Source: Acanthamoeba castellanii str. Neff (Eukaryota; Discosea; Longamoebia; Acanthamoebidae). From it: a DNA stretch of 64,000 nt. Below, piece after piece: positions 24,288 to 36,938 of the stretch. The translations under genes were made by a program, and so were the position numbers. The stretch spans positions 412,719 through 476,718 of the forward strand of contig NW_004457532.1 in the NCBI RefSeq assembly GCF_000313135.1, given 5' to 3'. Under the pieces are notes generated by a model. It did no database searches and was not told the DNA's origin. It was given only the letters and a program-made list of their open reading frames with translations. Position 1 is the stretch's first letter. Each line of letters opens with the position of its first letter.

Positions 24288-26369
24288 TTAGGCGCGGTAC
24301 GGGTCCTGGACGATGGTGATGTGTTGGCTGATGGGCCAGTTCCCCAGCGTGCTGGTCCGCACCACTCTGCCGTTGCCCGCGGTCCTGTGCCGAGAAGTCA
24401 GCCCTTGGAGCGCCAGAACAGAGAGAGAGAGAGAGAAAGGAGAGAAGCTACGTACTTGGCGGGGTAGACCAACTCTCTCGAGACGTTGTAGGCAGCGGCG
24501 GTGCCCACGGCGTCGCCCGAGGCAAAGTAGATTTGCCCCAAGCCCAACATGGACCGCAGCCTGCTGTTACGGGTGTCGAGCTTGTGGAGGTGAACAAACT
24601 CCAGACCCACCGACTTGAGCGCCACGGAGTGGATGCGCCACCGCGGGTCCATCGTCTCAGGCGCCCCGCCTTCATTCATGCACGCAAACGCCGCAAGTCC
24701 ACCGAGGGCGAATTGGGTGATGAGATCGGTGTCTACGTTCGTGGTCGCAAGGAGGTCTGACTTACCTTTGTGATAGATCGCCAGCTTGGAGTTAAGGTGA
24801 GATATGTGCGAAGCAATCACCCGATCCCGAACCAAGGCCTTTGACGAAGCAAGTTCTGCAGCCACGGCTGAGCAAACAAGAGTGAGACGTGCAGTGCAAG
24901 ACGAACGAATGTTCGGCGGGCACCAAAGAAGAAGAGGGGGGACAACGCGCACCAGGTGCATTGCTGCCGATAGCCTCCACAGTGGCCGGCACGACAGGCG
25001 ACCACGGGAAGCCTGGGCATCGCCAAGAGGAGATCAGTCTCACGCTTTGGCACACTGAGGCAAGCTTGGCTGAAGAAAGGCGAGTGACCCGTCCGTACCG
25101 ACACCGAGGCTGGCGATGTAGGCATTACCGAGCTCAACAATGTTGTCGTCCCACACGCTCGACTCTGGAAAGCCCTGTATCACCGCCCCGATGAACCTCA
25201 CAACACAAATTGACTTCAAGCGAGTGGCCTTGTGTACCTCGATGAAGGAGTGAACCTTGCGCCACACGCACAGATTGCTGGGCCGTAGGACACTCTCGGC
25301 CGCTTGCTCGGCCAATAGTTCCTGGCGGGTGAACGCCTTCCCACTGCCAACCGGCCGCTCCACGAACTGGGCTCCCTTCGAGAGCGCCTCCTCTTCTGCC
25401 TTGGAGAAGGAGAAGCCGGTCCTGGCGTAGGCGTTGGTGGACCCCAGGAGGGCGTTATAGCACTGACGCACGTGCTCCTTGTTGTACATGACTTTTAGGA
25501 TGTCAGTTGTGTTACCATCACGGCAGCAGTGCTGATGCGACTCACCTCCGCCGTCCATGAAGAACAGCATCTCCCCAATTGCGTAGTCCACGCCCAAGTT
25601 GAACAGCGTGCCGTGGCCCACCCTGCAGAAAAGAAGGTTGGTCAGGCCTCGAGATTGGTCCAGAACAGGTCAGTCGCCGCACCTCTTCGACGTCGTGTGC
25701 AGCTCAATGACCAGGTACTTGACCTCCTGCCCGAAGTAGGACGAAGCGGGATAGGGCACTGAGGAGCTTGTAGGATGAGGCGGTGTGTGGGAAGGCTACA
25801 ATCTATCGTCACCATCATCAGTGGAGGATCACGAACCGTGGTATGAGAACGACTGGAAGAGACCCAGTCCGACGGCCCGCTTCTCTGCCGCCACTACGAG
25901 CTTGCGATGCTTGATGAAGCGATGCACCTTGAGTGCAGTGTCATCGCTGGAGTTGTCGTCCACTGCGGTACGCAAGCGCTGAGAAATTAGGACGTACTCG
26001 CAATGCTGGCCAAGGCGACGAGGCGGCAGAACGTACGGATGATGATTTGCACAGACACACCGCTGAGGCCTTTCTCCTGCCTCTCCCGAATAAAGAGCTC
26101 CACGCTTTCCTCTACACTCTCCAGAGCAGAGGTGATGTACCTGCCAGCCCAGAACTGTCAGCCAGAGCGACTCCCTGCTGCCAAGAGGAAGTGGCCAGAG
26201 AGCCTGCAGGGCTGTGGGGCCAACTTCACCTGGAGTTGTTGTGAGTGGCGACCACTATCGAGATGGCGTTGGACTGCCCACGAAAGTAGTCCTCGTCATT
26301 CCTGCCACTGGCCACAGCCAGCGCTGCCAGAACCGCAGCGAACAACGCGAGTGCATGGGCTCTGTACAT
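24288..26369 (-). CDS. Glycosyltransferase family 2-like protein, secreted or lumenal
   Basis: The start at 26369 is followed by a signal peptide (MYRAHALALFAAVLAALAVA). A GT2 nucleotide-binding fold comes next: AISIVVATHNNSRYITSALE, then IIILDDNSSDDTALKVHRF after splicing, then GHGTLFNLGVDYAIGEM with LFFMDGG where the DxD motif is expected. Later exons include a helical segment with RTGFSFSKAEEEALSKGAQF, VWDDNIVELGNAYIAS, VPATVEAIGSNAPG and a C-terminal part ending VQDPYRA. About ten exons. Acceptor and donor sugars cannot be read from the sequence. The second Asp of DxD is missing, so activity is uncertain. It shares a 313 bp promoter region with the capping protein gene. Confidence 0.75.
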
Positions 26370-26682
26370 GGTGAGACACCGCTAAGACCAAGCGGCACGA
26401 AGGGTACAAAGAAAAGAAACAAAAAAGGGAAATTCCCTTTTGTCCTGATTTGGTCGCTGCATTTCTTTTCAGAAAAAGGAGCGCAAATTCTGCAGGCAGA
26501 GCCGAAATCAAAGGCCGGCTGTGAATGGAGGAATTGTGGAAACCAAATCGATTGGCCAAGAGCCAAATAGGGTTCGGCTGTGGTGCGACGAAACGCAAGC
26601 ACGACAACAAGGTTCAGGCCCCTTGAATTCCTCTGCATTCGAAGAGAAGCTCAATCAACTTTCTCTCTCAAAGGCTGCGATC
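26370..26682. promoter_or_regulatory. Bidirectional promoter, GT2-like / capping protein alpha
   Basis: 313 bp between divergent start codons. An A/T-rich stretch with runs of A and T occurs at about 26405-26470. No named motif is identified. Confidence 0.5.
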
Positions 26683-28157
26683 ATGTCGGACATTACTCAG
26701 GAGGAGATTGTGGAAATCGTGACCAACTTCCTGTTGAACTCGCCTCCCGGCGAGTTCATGGAGGTCGTGACCGGTACGGCGTCCCCCCTTGCCCATTTGG
26801 CATTTATGTTATTGTTTTCGCTGCCTCGCAATTTCGGGCAAAAATGTTTGATGTGAAGGCAGCCCTTGCCATTTTCTCTCTAATTGCATGATCGCTGATC
26901 GACTACTCACCCAAATAGATGTCCGTGGCCTGCTTCCCGATGAGTCAATCCTCAATGATTCGGCCCCCGCTACCTTCAGGGAGTACAACACCGACCAGAT
27001 GCTTCAGATGCAGTCCCCTGGCAATCCCCACAAGTTCCTCATCACCAAGTTCGGTGAGGTCGGCAACGGCGAGTACCTCGACCCCCGCGGGCGCCAGGTC
27101 GTCCATTTCGACCACATTCGCCAGGTACACACTGCAAATTGTGGCGCGTGGTGCGTATTGCGTGTTGGCTGCAGTAACTTACGAGAAGTGGATCACAGGA
27201 AGTCACTGGTTCGCGCCCCATCAGCGGCGAGCTTGACAACAGCGTCGAGTCCTTCAGGTAACGCCATAATCTTGCTCTACATTTTTGTGCCGCGCAACGA
27301 GAGGCTTACCTTCGCCCAATTTTTACGCGTTTGAATTTCAAAAGGGCCGCTTTTGATGACAAGGCAACCGAGTACACCAACGAACACTACCAGAACGGTA
27401 CTGCCACCATCTACGGCAAGAAGGAGGGCGGCTCTGTGGTGGTCACCATCTGCATCTCTTCTGCGAGGTTCAACCCCAACAACTTCTGGTACACTGCCCC
27501 CCCCTCCATCGCAATCCATCTTTTTCGTTCTTTGCGTGGTCGCTGAAGGAATGCGAACATTCAATCGTGAAGGAACGGTCGCTGGAGGGCTGTGTGGACT
27601 TGCAAGTTCTCCCCCAGCGGTGGCAACGTCGACATTTCGGGTGTGCTGAAGGTCAACGTCCACTACTACGAAGACGGTAACGTCCAGCTCAACACTGAGA
27701 CCCCCGTCAAGATCAGCGCCACCGGCAGTGTAAGTATCCCTCCTTTCTTTTCCCTTTCATTTTTTTGTTTGCTCGAGGCGTGCGCGTTGCTTATTCTCTT
27801 GTTCTTGCCATTCTCCAGGATGCCCGTGGTCTGGCTGACGCCGTTGTGAAGGCCATCGACAAGGCCGAGTCCAACTTCCACAAGTCTCTGGAGACGAGCT
27901 ACAACACCATGGGTGACACCACCTTCAAGGCCCTGAGGAGAGTGCTTCCCATCACCCGCACCAAGATCGACTGGACGAAGATCCAGAACTACAAGTCTGG
28001 CGGTGATGCTGGCGGTAAGGCCGCGGCTTCGAGGGTACGCTCCATTCCGCCCTCGAGATAAGCTCACTGCACCGTTCCTACCACTTTGCGTGGCCTCCAG
28101 TCAAGCGAGACACTAACGCTCTTCTCTTCTTGCCACCTGCAGGGAGTCAGGAACTAA
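26683..28157 (+). CDS. CAPZA: F-actin-capping protein subunit alpha
   Basis: Seven exons (26683-26773, 26919-27124, 27199-27257, 27345-27488, 27573-27729, 27819-28034, 28143-28157) join to 295 residues, near the family length. The protein caps actin-filament barbed ends as a heterodimer with the beta subunit. Family landmarks are FLLNSPPGEFMEVV, DVRGLLPDESIL, FGEVGNGEYLDPRGRQVVHF, AFDDKATEYTNEHY, NNFWNGRWRAVWTCKFSPSG, GVLKVNVHYYEDGNVQLNT and the C-terminal helix with FKALRRVLPITRTKIDWTKI. The exon starting at 27573 was placed because it restores the conserved NGRW motif. Confidence 0.95.
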
Positions 28158-28758
28158 GTGGAACTATAAATTATGTGTGCCTTGTAATTCTATTTTGATC
28201 ACACTCCCATCATGGCCGCCGATCATCTTGTACCATTTGTTGTCTGCGCCCTGCCGTGTGTGTTCAAAATATATTCTCATCCAAAAAAAAACCCATCTTC
28301 TCTCTTGCACGTCGTGTGCTGCCCAGAGGGCGAGTGGTTGCCGCTTGTCATCGCCGCACGCGTGCTATCACCGAGGTCGGGTTGCACAACAGGTGGCCTG
28401 GCCAGGCACTGCGGGGCTTTTCATCTCGTACGGCCAAACACCGAAACTGCGCCACGGAAATTTTATTTTTTTTGCGCGTAGCGAGGAAAAGGAAGACGAA
28501 GACGAACGGCACACAGATCATCTCGCGGCCAGCAGCAACATCGTGGAAGAGGTGAAAGAAAAGTGCAGTGGCCCGATCGCGATTGATTCGTCGCCGGCCC
28601 TCCCCTTGGTGCAAAAAGTCATAAGGAATTGAAGAAGGAAGAGGAGCAGAGCAAAGGCAATCGTGGGCAGTTCCTAGAACCGCCGATTTAGGCCTGAAGG
28701 TCGCCCAGAGATTGAGGCTTGATCAAGTCCTAAAAGGAAGGAGGCCAAGCACAACAGA
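28158..28758. other. Intergenic region capping protein / PX-PH kinase
   Basis: 601 bp with the capping-protein 3' UTR and the promoter and 5' UTR of the kinase gene. Open frames exist, but they are low in complexity and show no family features. An unannotated 5' UTR intron is possible. Confidence 0.5.
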
Positions 28759-31700
28759 ATGGAAAGCAAATCGCCACCGAGCAAGCCGATGCTACAGCAG
28801 GTGGTCTCCTCATCGCAGCCGAAGAAGCTGCAGCTGGTCGTCACCGGCTATGAGATCAGACTCGATTCATCCTTCACACCGTTTGCTGTACGTATCATCG
28901 TCAACTTCTCCCGTGGCACTCTTGGCATCCCCTCTGCAAGGTTTTTATTGGGATTAAGGAAATCCCAATTGATGTTAATTGATGTTATTCTCGGTGATGT
29001 TGGCAATCTGCTAACGCTGTGCATGGGAACGATCAACGACAGGCCTACTTGATCGCCGTGCGAGATGGACGCAAGCAATGGAAGGTGTTCAGGCGCTACA
29101 ATCAATTTTATGAGCTTGATGCCAAGGTACCCATCATCAACTTCCGTTTGTTGTTCCTTCTCCTTTGGCTCCAAATTAGCAATCATTTATTTATACATTA
29201 GTTGTGCATTTAGTTGTCCACCAACCCACAGAACAGCAACGTGGCGTTGGTGTGATGATGGTGATGCCCCGATATCTCGCGCGTTGTGGCTGTGCTCCTA
29301 TTGGCACACGCAACTGTGTTGAGTCCAACACCCAACACACCATTGTTTACATAAATATATATGTATTTAATTTGTTTTACGTTGTTGGCGTTGTGCCTGG
29401 TTTGCTGACGCGTGTGTGTCCTGTTCACCTTGCGTGTGTGGGCGCCACAGCTGCGAGAGAAGTTCCCCAGCGAAAGAGACAAGTTGCCCAGCCTGCCGGG
29501 CAAGCACCACAACTTCTTCCGCAACTCATCCACCAACCCCAAGGTCATCTCTGAGCGCAAGGGCCTGCTGGACAAGTACCTCACCGAGGTGCTCAAGGTG
29601 GACGCCATCGCGCGAAGCAAGATCCTCAAGCGCTGGCTCGATCCGGGAATCAACGTACCTCCACACACCCTTATGCTTTTTTGTGTGATATCGGCCCAGG
29701 GTGTTGGTAGGCCACGTGCTTGATGGATTGCGTTTCCTTTCCTTTTTAGTCCGACTAATCAGAGCATCTCCTTCTTTTGGACGCGCGCAACACAACAGCC
29801 TGGCCAGTTCTCTTTCTCGAATCCAGATAAGGCCGGATTCCTATGGAAGGAGGGGCATGTGGTGCGAAGCTGGCGCAAGGTACAGTCAGTCCCTCGGTCT
29901 ACGGCTCCTCCACGATTTGATTTCGCTCACCGCCGTGATTCCGTGATTCACCGCCACTCCAGCGCTGGTTCGTTCTGTGCGATAATCTGCTCTACTACAT
30001 GCGAGAGAAAGAGGTACGACACAAGCGCTGCGCGGTTCTTCGCTGTCGCATCTGTGCACGCCTGTGATGCTCACACCCCGTTTGTTGTGCAGTCAAACGA
30101 ACCCGTCGGGATTGTTCCTCTGCGAGGCAGCGTGGTGCGGGAGGCACCCGAGCGAGAGATCAATTATTGCATGGAGATTCGACCAGACGCCTTCAAGGGT
30201 GCGTTCCCCCGCACAGACCGGTCCGGCATAGGTCTCACGTGGCCGTGTTCACTTCGTTCACGCAGGCTTGCCAACGTTTTATCTTTATGCCGAGTCGCGG
30301 GAAGACTACCAGTCGTGGTTGCGTGCTCTCGTTGACGCTGCCCAGCAGTCGAGCCTCAATTCCTCGCTCTCGTCCATCGAAAAGTACTACTCGCGTTTTT
30401 TTTTGTTTTCGTTTTTTCAGTTCATTTCCTCGAAAATCAGCTCAGTGTGCCACTGGCTAACTACCTTGCCTCGGCCACAACTCTCCCACCAACGCAGCCG
30501 CATACGAAAAAAGAGCTACCACATTCGAAAGAACAGCAGCGACCTCAAGAACTTCATGGATCGGGGGTTGGAGAGCCCCTTCTCCAAGAAACGAAGTATC
30601 AGCGTGCGAGCACCCGCCTCGCCGCGGAGTCTCGCCCGTGACTCGGAAGCGGTCAACGTGCGCACGAAGAGGGCGCACGCGATGGACGACATATTCGCTT
30701 ATGAGGATGATAGTGACAATCACGTGACGGAACTCGATCGGGAGAGGAGCGTGGCCGCCTCGGCGCCGGCCAACACGTCACCCATCGCGCTCGAGAGACG
30801 ACGACGCGAGGAGGAGCGCGAGCGGGAGAAGAAGGAACAGAAGGAGCGCAAGCGAGCGGCCAAACAGGAGAAGGAGCTGGCGCGTCAGCGCGACGGTACC
30901 CGACGAGTGGAGCGAGTGCACGACATCGAACGGGCGCGCTCGCTCACGCTCTCCACCTTCAATTTTGAGGCGCGATTGGAGGCCACCAAGAAGCAAGTCG
31001 ACGAGGAGATCGTGCAGCTGCTTCGAGGTATACGCCGGCACCAGGCTTTCCTCATTGCTGGCAATGTGGTGTTGGTCCATGACGCTCACCAACGTTGCAT
31101 CGCAGGCATTCGCAGCAAAGAATACGAAACGGACAAGCACAGAACTGTCAAGGAGAACTTGGACCGTGTGATGGAGATCGCTGAACGCATCCTCGCCATG
31201 ACCCTTGATGAGCTCAAGGAGGGTGGCAAGTGTATGTACGTCATCGAGGACATTCAATCGATCATCCACTCGTCCTACGGAGGTACACGTTCCTCTCTTC
31301 TCGCCGTGCCGCTCGAACTCTTTGACATTTATGTTCGCTCACCCGTGCGTGGCACGTACAGAGAGCAAGAAGTTGGCCCAGCGACTACTCTTCCTGTTCT
31401 CCCCATGCTCGCGTATGGTCGGACACCACTCTCGCACGCTGAGCGTGTCCTCAGAGTTCTCCGTGCCCAGAGTACGCCTCGACTTCCCGCATCACTCGTG
31501 CATTTATGTCATGGAAGAGATAGCTCATTTATGTCACAATGTCTACGTGTTTGTGTGGTGAACAGAATGTGGACAGTAAGGACAAGCCCTTCTGTCAAGC
31601 CGCACTCATGTCCATGTGCACACTGCTGGCCGGTGCCGTGGGGGGCTCGCTCTCGCTCGTGGTAGAGGTGGGCACCATCACCACGGGATCGCACGAGGTA

Positions 31701-34700
31701 CCGACCCACTGCTCCGCCGGCCTTCCGCCTTTCCTTTCATGCTTTGAGGTCGTCGTGGTTTCTCATTCGCGCACTCGTTCGTCGCAGAACTTGGTGATGG
31801 AGGAGGACGAGGAGCCGAGCCCGGGCGAATCTGTCCCCATGGACAAGGAACTCGACCCCGAGCCCGAGCCCGAGCCCAAGGAACCCCAGGCCGAGCCCGT
31901 TGTGGCGCCTGTGGGGCCGAGCAAAAAGGAGAGGGAGCCCTCCAAGCTCTCCATCGAGGGTCGCTCCTCTCCGCGGGTGTCGCCCCGCGAGCGGCTCTCG
32001 CCAAAGGCGACGTCGCCCGCGCTCTCGCCGACGTCGTCCCTCTCGCCCACGCCGTCGCCCCCCGACGACCCGCAGCCCAAGAAGTCGCGCACCATGGCGC
32101 TGGCCGCGGAGGAGGAGGCTCACAAGAAGCTATCCAACTCAGCCAACGCTGTGCTCGTCCGTCCCGTGAAGACGGAGAGTCCAGCCAGCCATGTGGTGCC
32201 CTCGCTTGCGCTGAAGGAGCTCAAGGAGGACAAGGCTCTCCATCGGGCTTCGTCCGCTCTCGCTCACACGCGAAGCAACTCGAATCCACCAGGGTACGCG
32301 TTGTTCTTCCATATGCGGTTTCCTTCGTTGGAAGAGCGTCGCGTAGCCAAGGCAAATGCTGACACTGCACTGTTTCGCGCTGTCGCAGTTCCCTTGTTGC
32401 ATACAAGCAACCTCCACCAGATCCACTCCTCGCCGCATTTGGGCGAAGTCTTGCAAAACCTGGTACGGCACTCGTGTGTGCCCGTGTACGCGCGTTTGTG
32501 CGTTGCTCCACGCGCGCGTGTCCTCCGGCCTCACGCCTCTTGTGTTGTTCTATGGTGCAGTCGGGCGACAATCACTCGGCCCGATCCGCGCCCGTGTCCC
32601 CCTCGCTCGGATCCAACCCCTCCAGCAACTCTGGCACTCCTCTCTCTGGCTCCCGACGAAAGAAGAGGACCTACGTCGTGTGCCGATTGTGCGAAGAGGA
32701 GATTCAGGCAGATCTGGTGCGTTGCTTCTTCATTTTCGCACGACACTGCAGCACATCTTTCTTCAGCTGACAGGTCCCCATTTTCCACTTCCACTTCCAC
32801 TTCCTAGTTGACGGAGCACAATACCTACTGCCAGCTCATCTTCCAAAAGTGCGAGCGGGACCGATGTACTCCCGACACCAAGATCCAGCTCCTGTCGCAG
32901 ATCATGTCCGACCTGACCGAAATGAGCGAGTACACCCTTGCCTCCCGGAGCGCATGCTTCTCGCCCAAACTCGTGGGCTCACCCCCCTTGCCTCGCATTC
33001 ATCCTCCCCCCTCCCACTCACCCATTGCTAGGCCTTCCGACAGCCCAAGGCCTCCCCGCGATTCCCTGGCCGCGATCATCGCTCTCGCCAAGTACCCTCA
33101 CCCTCGTTTTTCCCCACAATTGAGAAGCTGGTGGTGCTCACCTCCTCCCTCCCCCCCCCGTGCAGGCGTTCTGTCGATCGATTCGAGGAGGGGACGCTCG
33201 ACTCGCACATTTCGGGTCTGCTGCAGGAGCTCGAGGGCCTCACCAAGGGGGACGTCAAGCAGGTCACCTTTGGAAAGCGAATGGTCAAAATGGTGCGAGG
33301 ACGCCCTTCTTCACGTTCACTCCACCCCCACTTCTTTCTTCTCTCCGCTCTCGCAATTCTTCGCTCTCTTACGCATCGTGCCTCTGTTCATCGTCTGCGA
33401 CGCACACAGCTCGATGAGCTTTCCGCGTGTCCTCCGCCGCCCAAGACGCCTCCGCCATCGCTGACCGAGTCGCCCGGCAGCCACATGCCCGCAAGTATCA
33501 AGTCCAAGTTCGATCCCGAGAAGAACAAGACCGGCCTCCTGCGCATCCTCTCCATCTTCGGCGGCAAAAACGGACACCGCGGTGTCAAAGATGACGAGGT
33601 ACACCCCGCCCCAAGCCCAGCGACACCATGACCAGTTGAAGCGAACCCGTTCGACGCTGTGCTCATCATCGTCGTCGTGCTTGTGATTCAGGTGGCGTCC
33701 CCGATGCCGACGCCGCGAGAGCCAGACCACGAAACGGAGGCCGATCGCGCCCACGCGCCCATGAACAGGCGACAGCGCTCCGGCAGCATCGGAGGCACCA
33801 GCCGCACCACGATTGAAGACTTTGAAAAGATCAAAATGATCTCTCGCGGTGCCTTCGGGTAAGCCCCTCTCAGCGCGTGCCCGTGATGGTGGCATTGTGG
33901 TTGCTCACGCTCGGCATTTCGTTGTTGGGGCGTCCGCAGTAAGGTGTATCTGGCGAGGAAGCGGAAGACTGGAGACGTCTACGCCATCAAGATGCTCAAG
34001 AAGGACGACATGGTGCGCAAGAACATGGTGGAACACGTCATGGCCGAGAGGGACATCATGGCGGGCAACAACAACTCGTTCGTTGTCAAGCTCTACTACG
34101 CCTTCCAGTCCGAGGTACTCACTCCTAACACTCAATCTCTCCCCTCCCCGCGTGTGTACTCATCCTGTGCGTTGCGTTGTCGTGTGTGTGTGTTGTGTGC
34201 GTGTTACAGAAATATCTGTATCTGGTGATGGAATACTTGAACGGTGGTGATCTGGCGTCGCTGCTGCAGAACCTGCAGTACTTCGACGAGAACATGACGC
34301 GGCAGTATATCGCCGAGACGGTGCTGGCTCTGGAGTATCTCCACGCGCGCGATATCATCCATCGTGACCTCAAGCCGGACAACATGCTGATCGGCAACGA
34401 TGGCCATGTGAAGCTCACCGACTTTGGGCTGAGCAACCTGGGCCTGCTCGACGACTCCACGTCCACGGCGATGAAGACCGAAGACGAGGACGAAGACGAA
34501 AACTTGCTGCGCAGCACGAAGGACTTTGTCATGATTCCTCACACGACGGCCGTCCCGTCCAACCCCCCGCCCAACCCGACGCCGTCGCCCGTCTCCGACC
34601 GCAGCCTAAGCCGCTCGTCGCGACGCAACACTCGGTCCTCGCGCCGTGTGGTGGGCACTCCCGACTACCTGGTGCACACTCATCCATCCCTCGCCTCTTT

Positions 34701-36461
34701 CTACGTCGTGTGATCTTCTTTGTCTATTCTTCTTGCGCTCACGCTGGTTGTGTGTCGTCGCAGGCGCCGGAGGCTTTGCTGGGTACAGGACACGCCGCGC
34801 CGCTCGATTGGTGGGCGCTGGGCGTCATCATGTTCGAGTTCTTGACCGGCTGTCCGCCGTTCAATGACGAAACGCCGGAGGACATCTTCCAGAACATTCT
34901 CAGCGGCAGTACGCGTCCCCCCCCTCGCAGCCTCGCTTCCTCGCTTCAACCGCACCGACGCTTTGGGGATGGACTCTGATCCGCTCAATGTTCGCAGATG
35001 TTCCCTGGGTCGAGCTTCCGCCCGAGATCTCTCCCGAAGCCCGAGATCTGCTCAAGCGGCTACTCTGCGAAGACCCGAACCAACGCATCGGCACCAAGTG
35101 TATGCCATCCCTCTCGCCTCTCTTCGACCTCCCCGCGCGCGATTGGTGCCTTACTGTGTTGTTTCCCGGTGTGCAGCCGTGGATGAGATTAAGAACCATC
35201 CGTTCTTCGCCGGTGTCAACTGGAAGACGCTGCTGGAGAAGCCGGGCATCTTCATGCCGCGCCCCACCGACCAATACGACACGGGCTACTTCTGGGGTAC
35301 CTACCACTCACCACCGACCGTAGCGCAATCTGCATATATTTATTTATTTGCTGACGCGCTGCTGGCTCCTCCTTGCTATTGTAACGACAGACCGAACGGA
35401 TCTGTACGGCAACTCGGGTTCGATGGGCTCCTTCCAGGGCGGATCGGTGAAGTCGGATGGCCAGCACAGCTCGGTCTCTCCGTCGGCCATCCCGATGAAC
35501 GATCAGATCAAGGCCATGAACTCCTTCGGCCGATTTTCGTTCACCAACATCCCGTTCCTGCTCGAGCGAGGCCTGGACGAGGCCACGCGGTCCATCTCCA
35601 GCCTCACCGAGAGTGGCGACTCAGAGGACACGGTGCGTTTGTTCGTTTCCTCGCACAACGCTGCGCATGGAGGTTGTACTGACCCATGGCCCTCTCGACT
35701 TTGTTTCCCATGTGCAGCGCGACCTTTCCCTGTCGGAGAACAGCTTCAACGAGGATGACGGCCCGGAGATCGTCCGCCCGGTAGCCGAGCTCTCGACGAC
35801 CGCGAGCGAAACGGAGCCCGAGGAGCAGGATGAGCCCGAGGACCCCATGGAAGCTGTGGCGGCGGCCGCAGCGGCGGCTCTGGTGAGCGCCAACCGCGAA
35901 TGGGAGGGTAGCGACAACGAAGCCGAGGCCGGCCAAACGTCGGACGACGGCGGCGGAGGAGATGTTACGCCCAGGTCGCGACGCGGCAGTCGAAGGGCGA
36001 CGCGGCCCTTCATTCGGCGACAGTCGCTCGAACCTGCCTGCCGGGAGAACGCCGACGGCTTCAGCATCGCCGCCTTCTGGGCCAGCAAGAACGGCGACGG
36101 CGGCGAGCAGCTCGCTGCGCCCTTCCCCGGTGTTCCGTTCTACAATGAAGCGCTGCCCGAGGGCCAGGGCGTGGCGGTCGACGAGTTGGGCGCCATCGTT
36201 CACGGCCCCTTCCCGGGCATCAAGCTCTACACCGAGCATAGCAACCACCGGAGCCGATCGAACTCGCTACGATCCTCCACGTCGTCGGCGACTCTGTCGG
36301 ACAGCGACGATGGGAGCGACACGAGCACGATGACCACCAGCGGCGGTGCCGCGGATCCGACCGAAAGACGAAAGCGATTGGAGCGCGCGACCTCGCTCTC
36401 GAGCATCATGGACAGCTTCGAGATCGTGCCGACGCGCGAAAGGGGAAATGACAAGCAGTGA
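28759..36461 (+). CDS. PX-PH-zinc finger AGC kinase, IREH/Rim15/MAST-like
   Basis: The N-terminal PX domain ([45 protein letters not shown]) should bind phosphoinositides. A PH domain follows ([51 protein letters not shown]). Next come basic and Lys/Glu-rich linkers, then helices resembling the plant IREH N-region ([15 protein letters not shown]) and long Ser/Pro-rich tracts. A short C-x2-C-x(n)-H-x4-C finger ([20 protein letters not shown]) is split by an intron. The kinase has [56 protein letters not shown] and INGW-type flanks such as [19 protein letters not shown]. About 75 residues are inserted between DFG and APE. Order and finger match IREH/Rim15 AGC kinases, which act in growth and stress signalling; the PX-PH part is extra. 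Around 20 exons, roughly 1500 residues. Confidence 0.85.
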
Positions 36462-36809
36462 ACAGCGCACGGTGAATGCGGATAGCGACAACTGCGATAA
36501 CGACAACAAGAAGAAGAAGAAGAAGAGGAACCGGGAACAAGCCACAGGAGAAACAACGAGGACTAATACGTCGCGAACGGTCAAGAGGCAAACAACGAAG
36601 GCTCGAGCACGTACATCGATGAATATCGCGAGGAGCCGATCGCGACGCACGGAGAGCACGAGAAGAGGAGAATCGTTACGAGCGAGAAACGATCGAAGGC
36701 ACACAACAATGTAAACAACAACAACGGGACGAGAGGACACGCCTGCGGGCGACGAGTGGAGTGGAGGAGGCAAGGTTGTGTTCTTTATTTATTTATTAAT
36801 TTATTTGTG

Positions 36810-36815
36810 AATAAA
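36810..36815 (+). terminator. Poly(A) signal AATAAA of PX-PH kinase gene
   Basis: Canonical AATAAA about 350 bp after the kinase stop codon, preceded by a TTTATT-rich stretch. Confidence 0.55.
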
Positions 36816-36938
36816 GTACAAATATAAATTCAAGTAATCTTCTATTTTCCTAAGCTGACGTCATCAGAGCAGAGTGTTTCTTTTTAGATTGTTTTTTTCC
36901 CACCGCATTGATCGGTAACTTGATAGATTGGTCCTGGA
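36816..36938. other. Intergenic region kinase / uL4m
   Basis: Short AT-rich spacer before the mitochondrial ribosomal protein gene. The 3' UTR of the kinase covers 36462-36809 and is rich in GA and CAA repeats. Confidence 0.45.

Noticed and set aside
28177..28632. 151-codon frame between capping protein and kinase genes
   Set aside because: No family resemblance, ordinary UTR composition and no splice partners.
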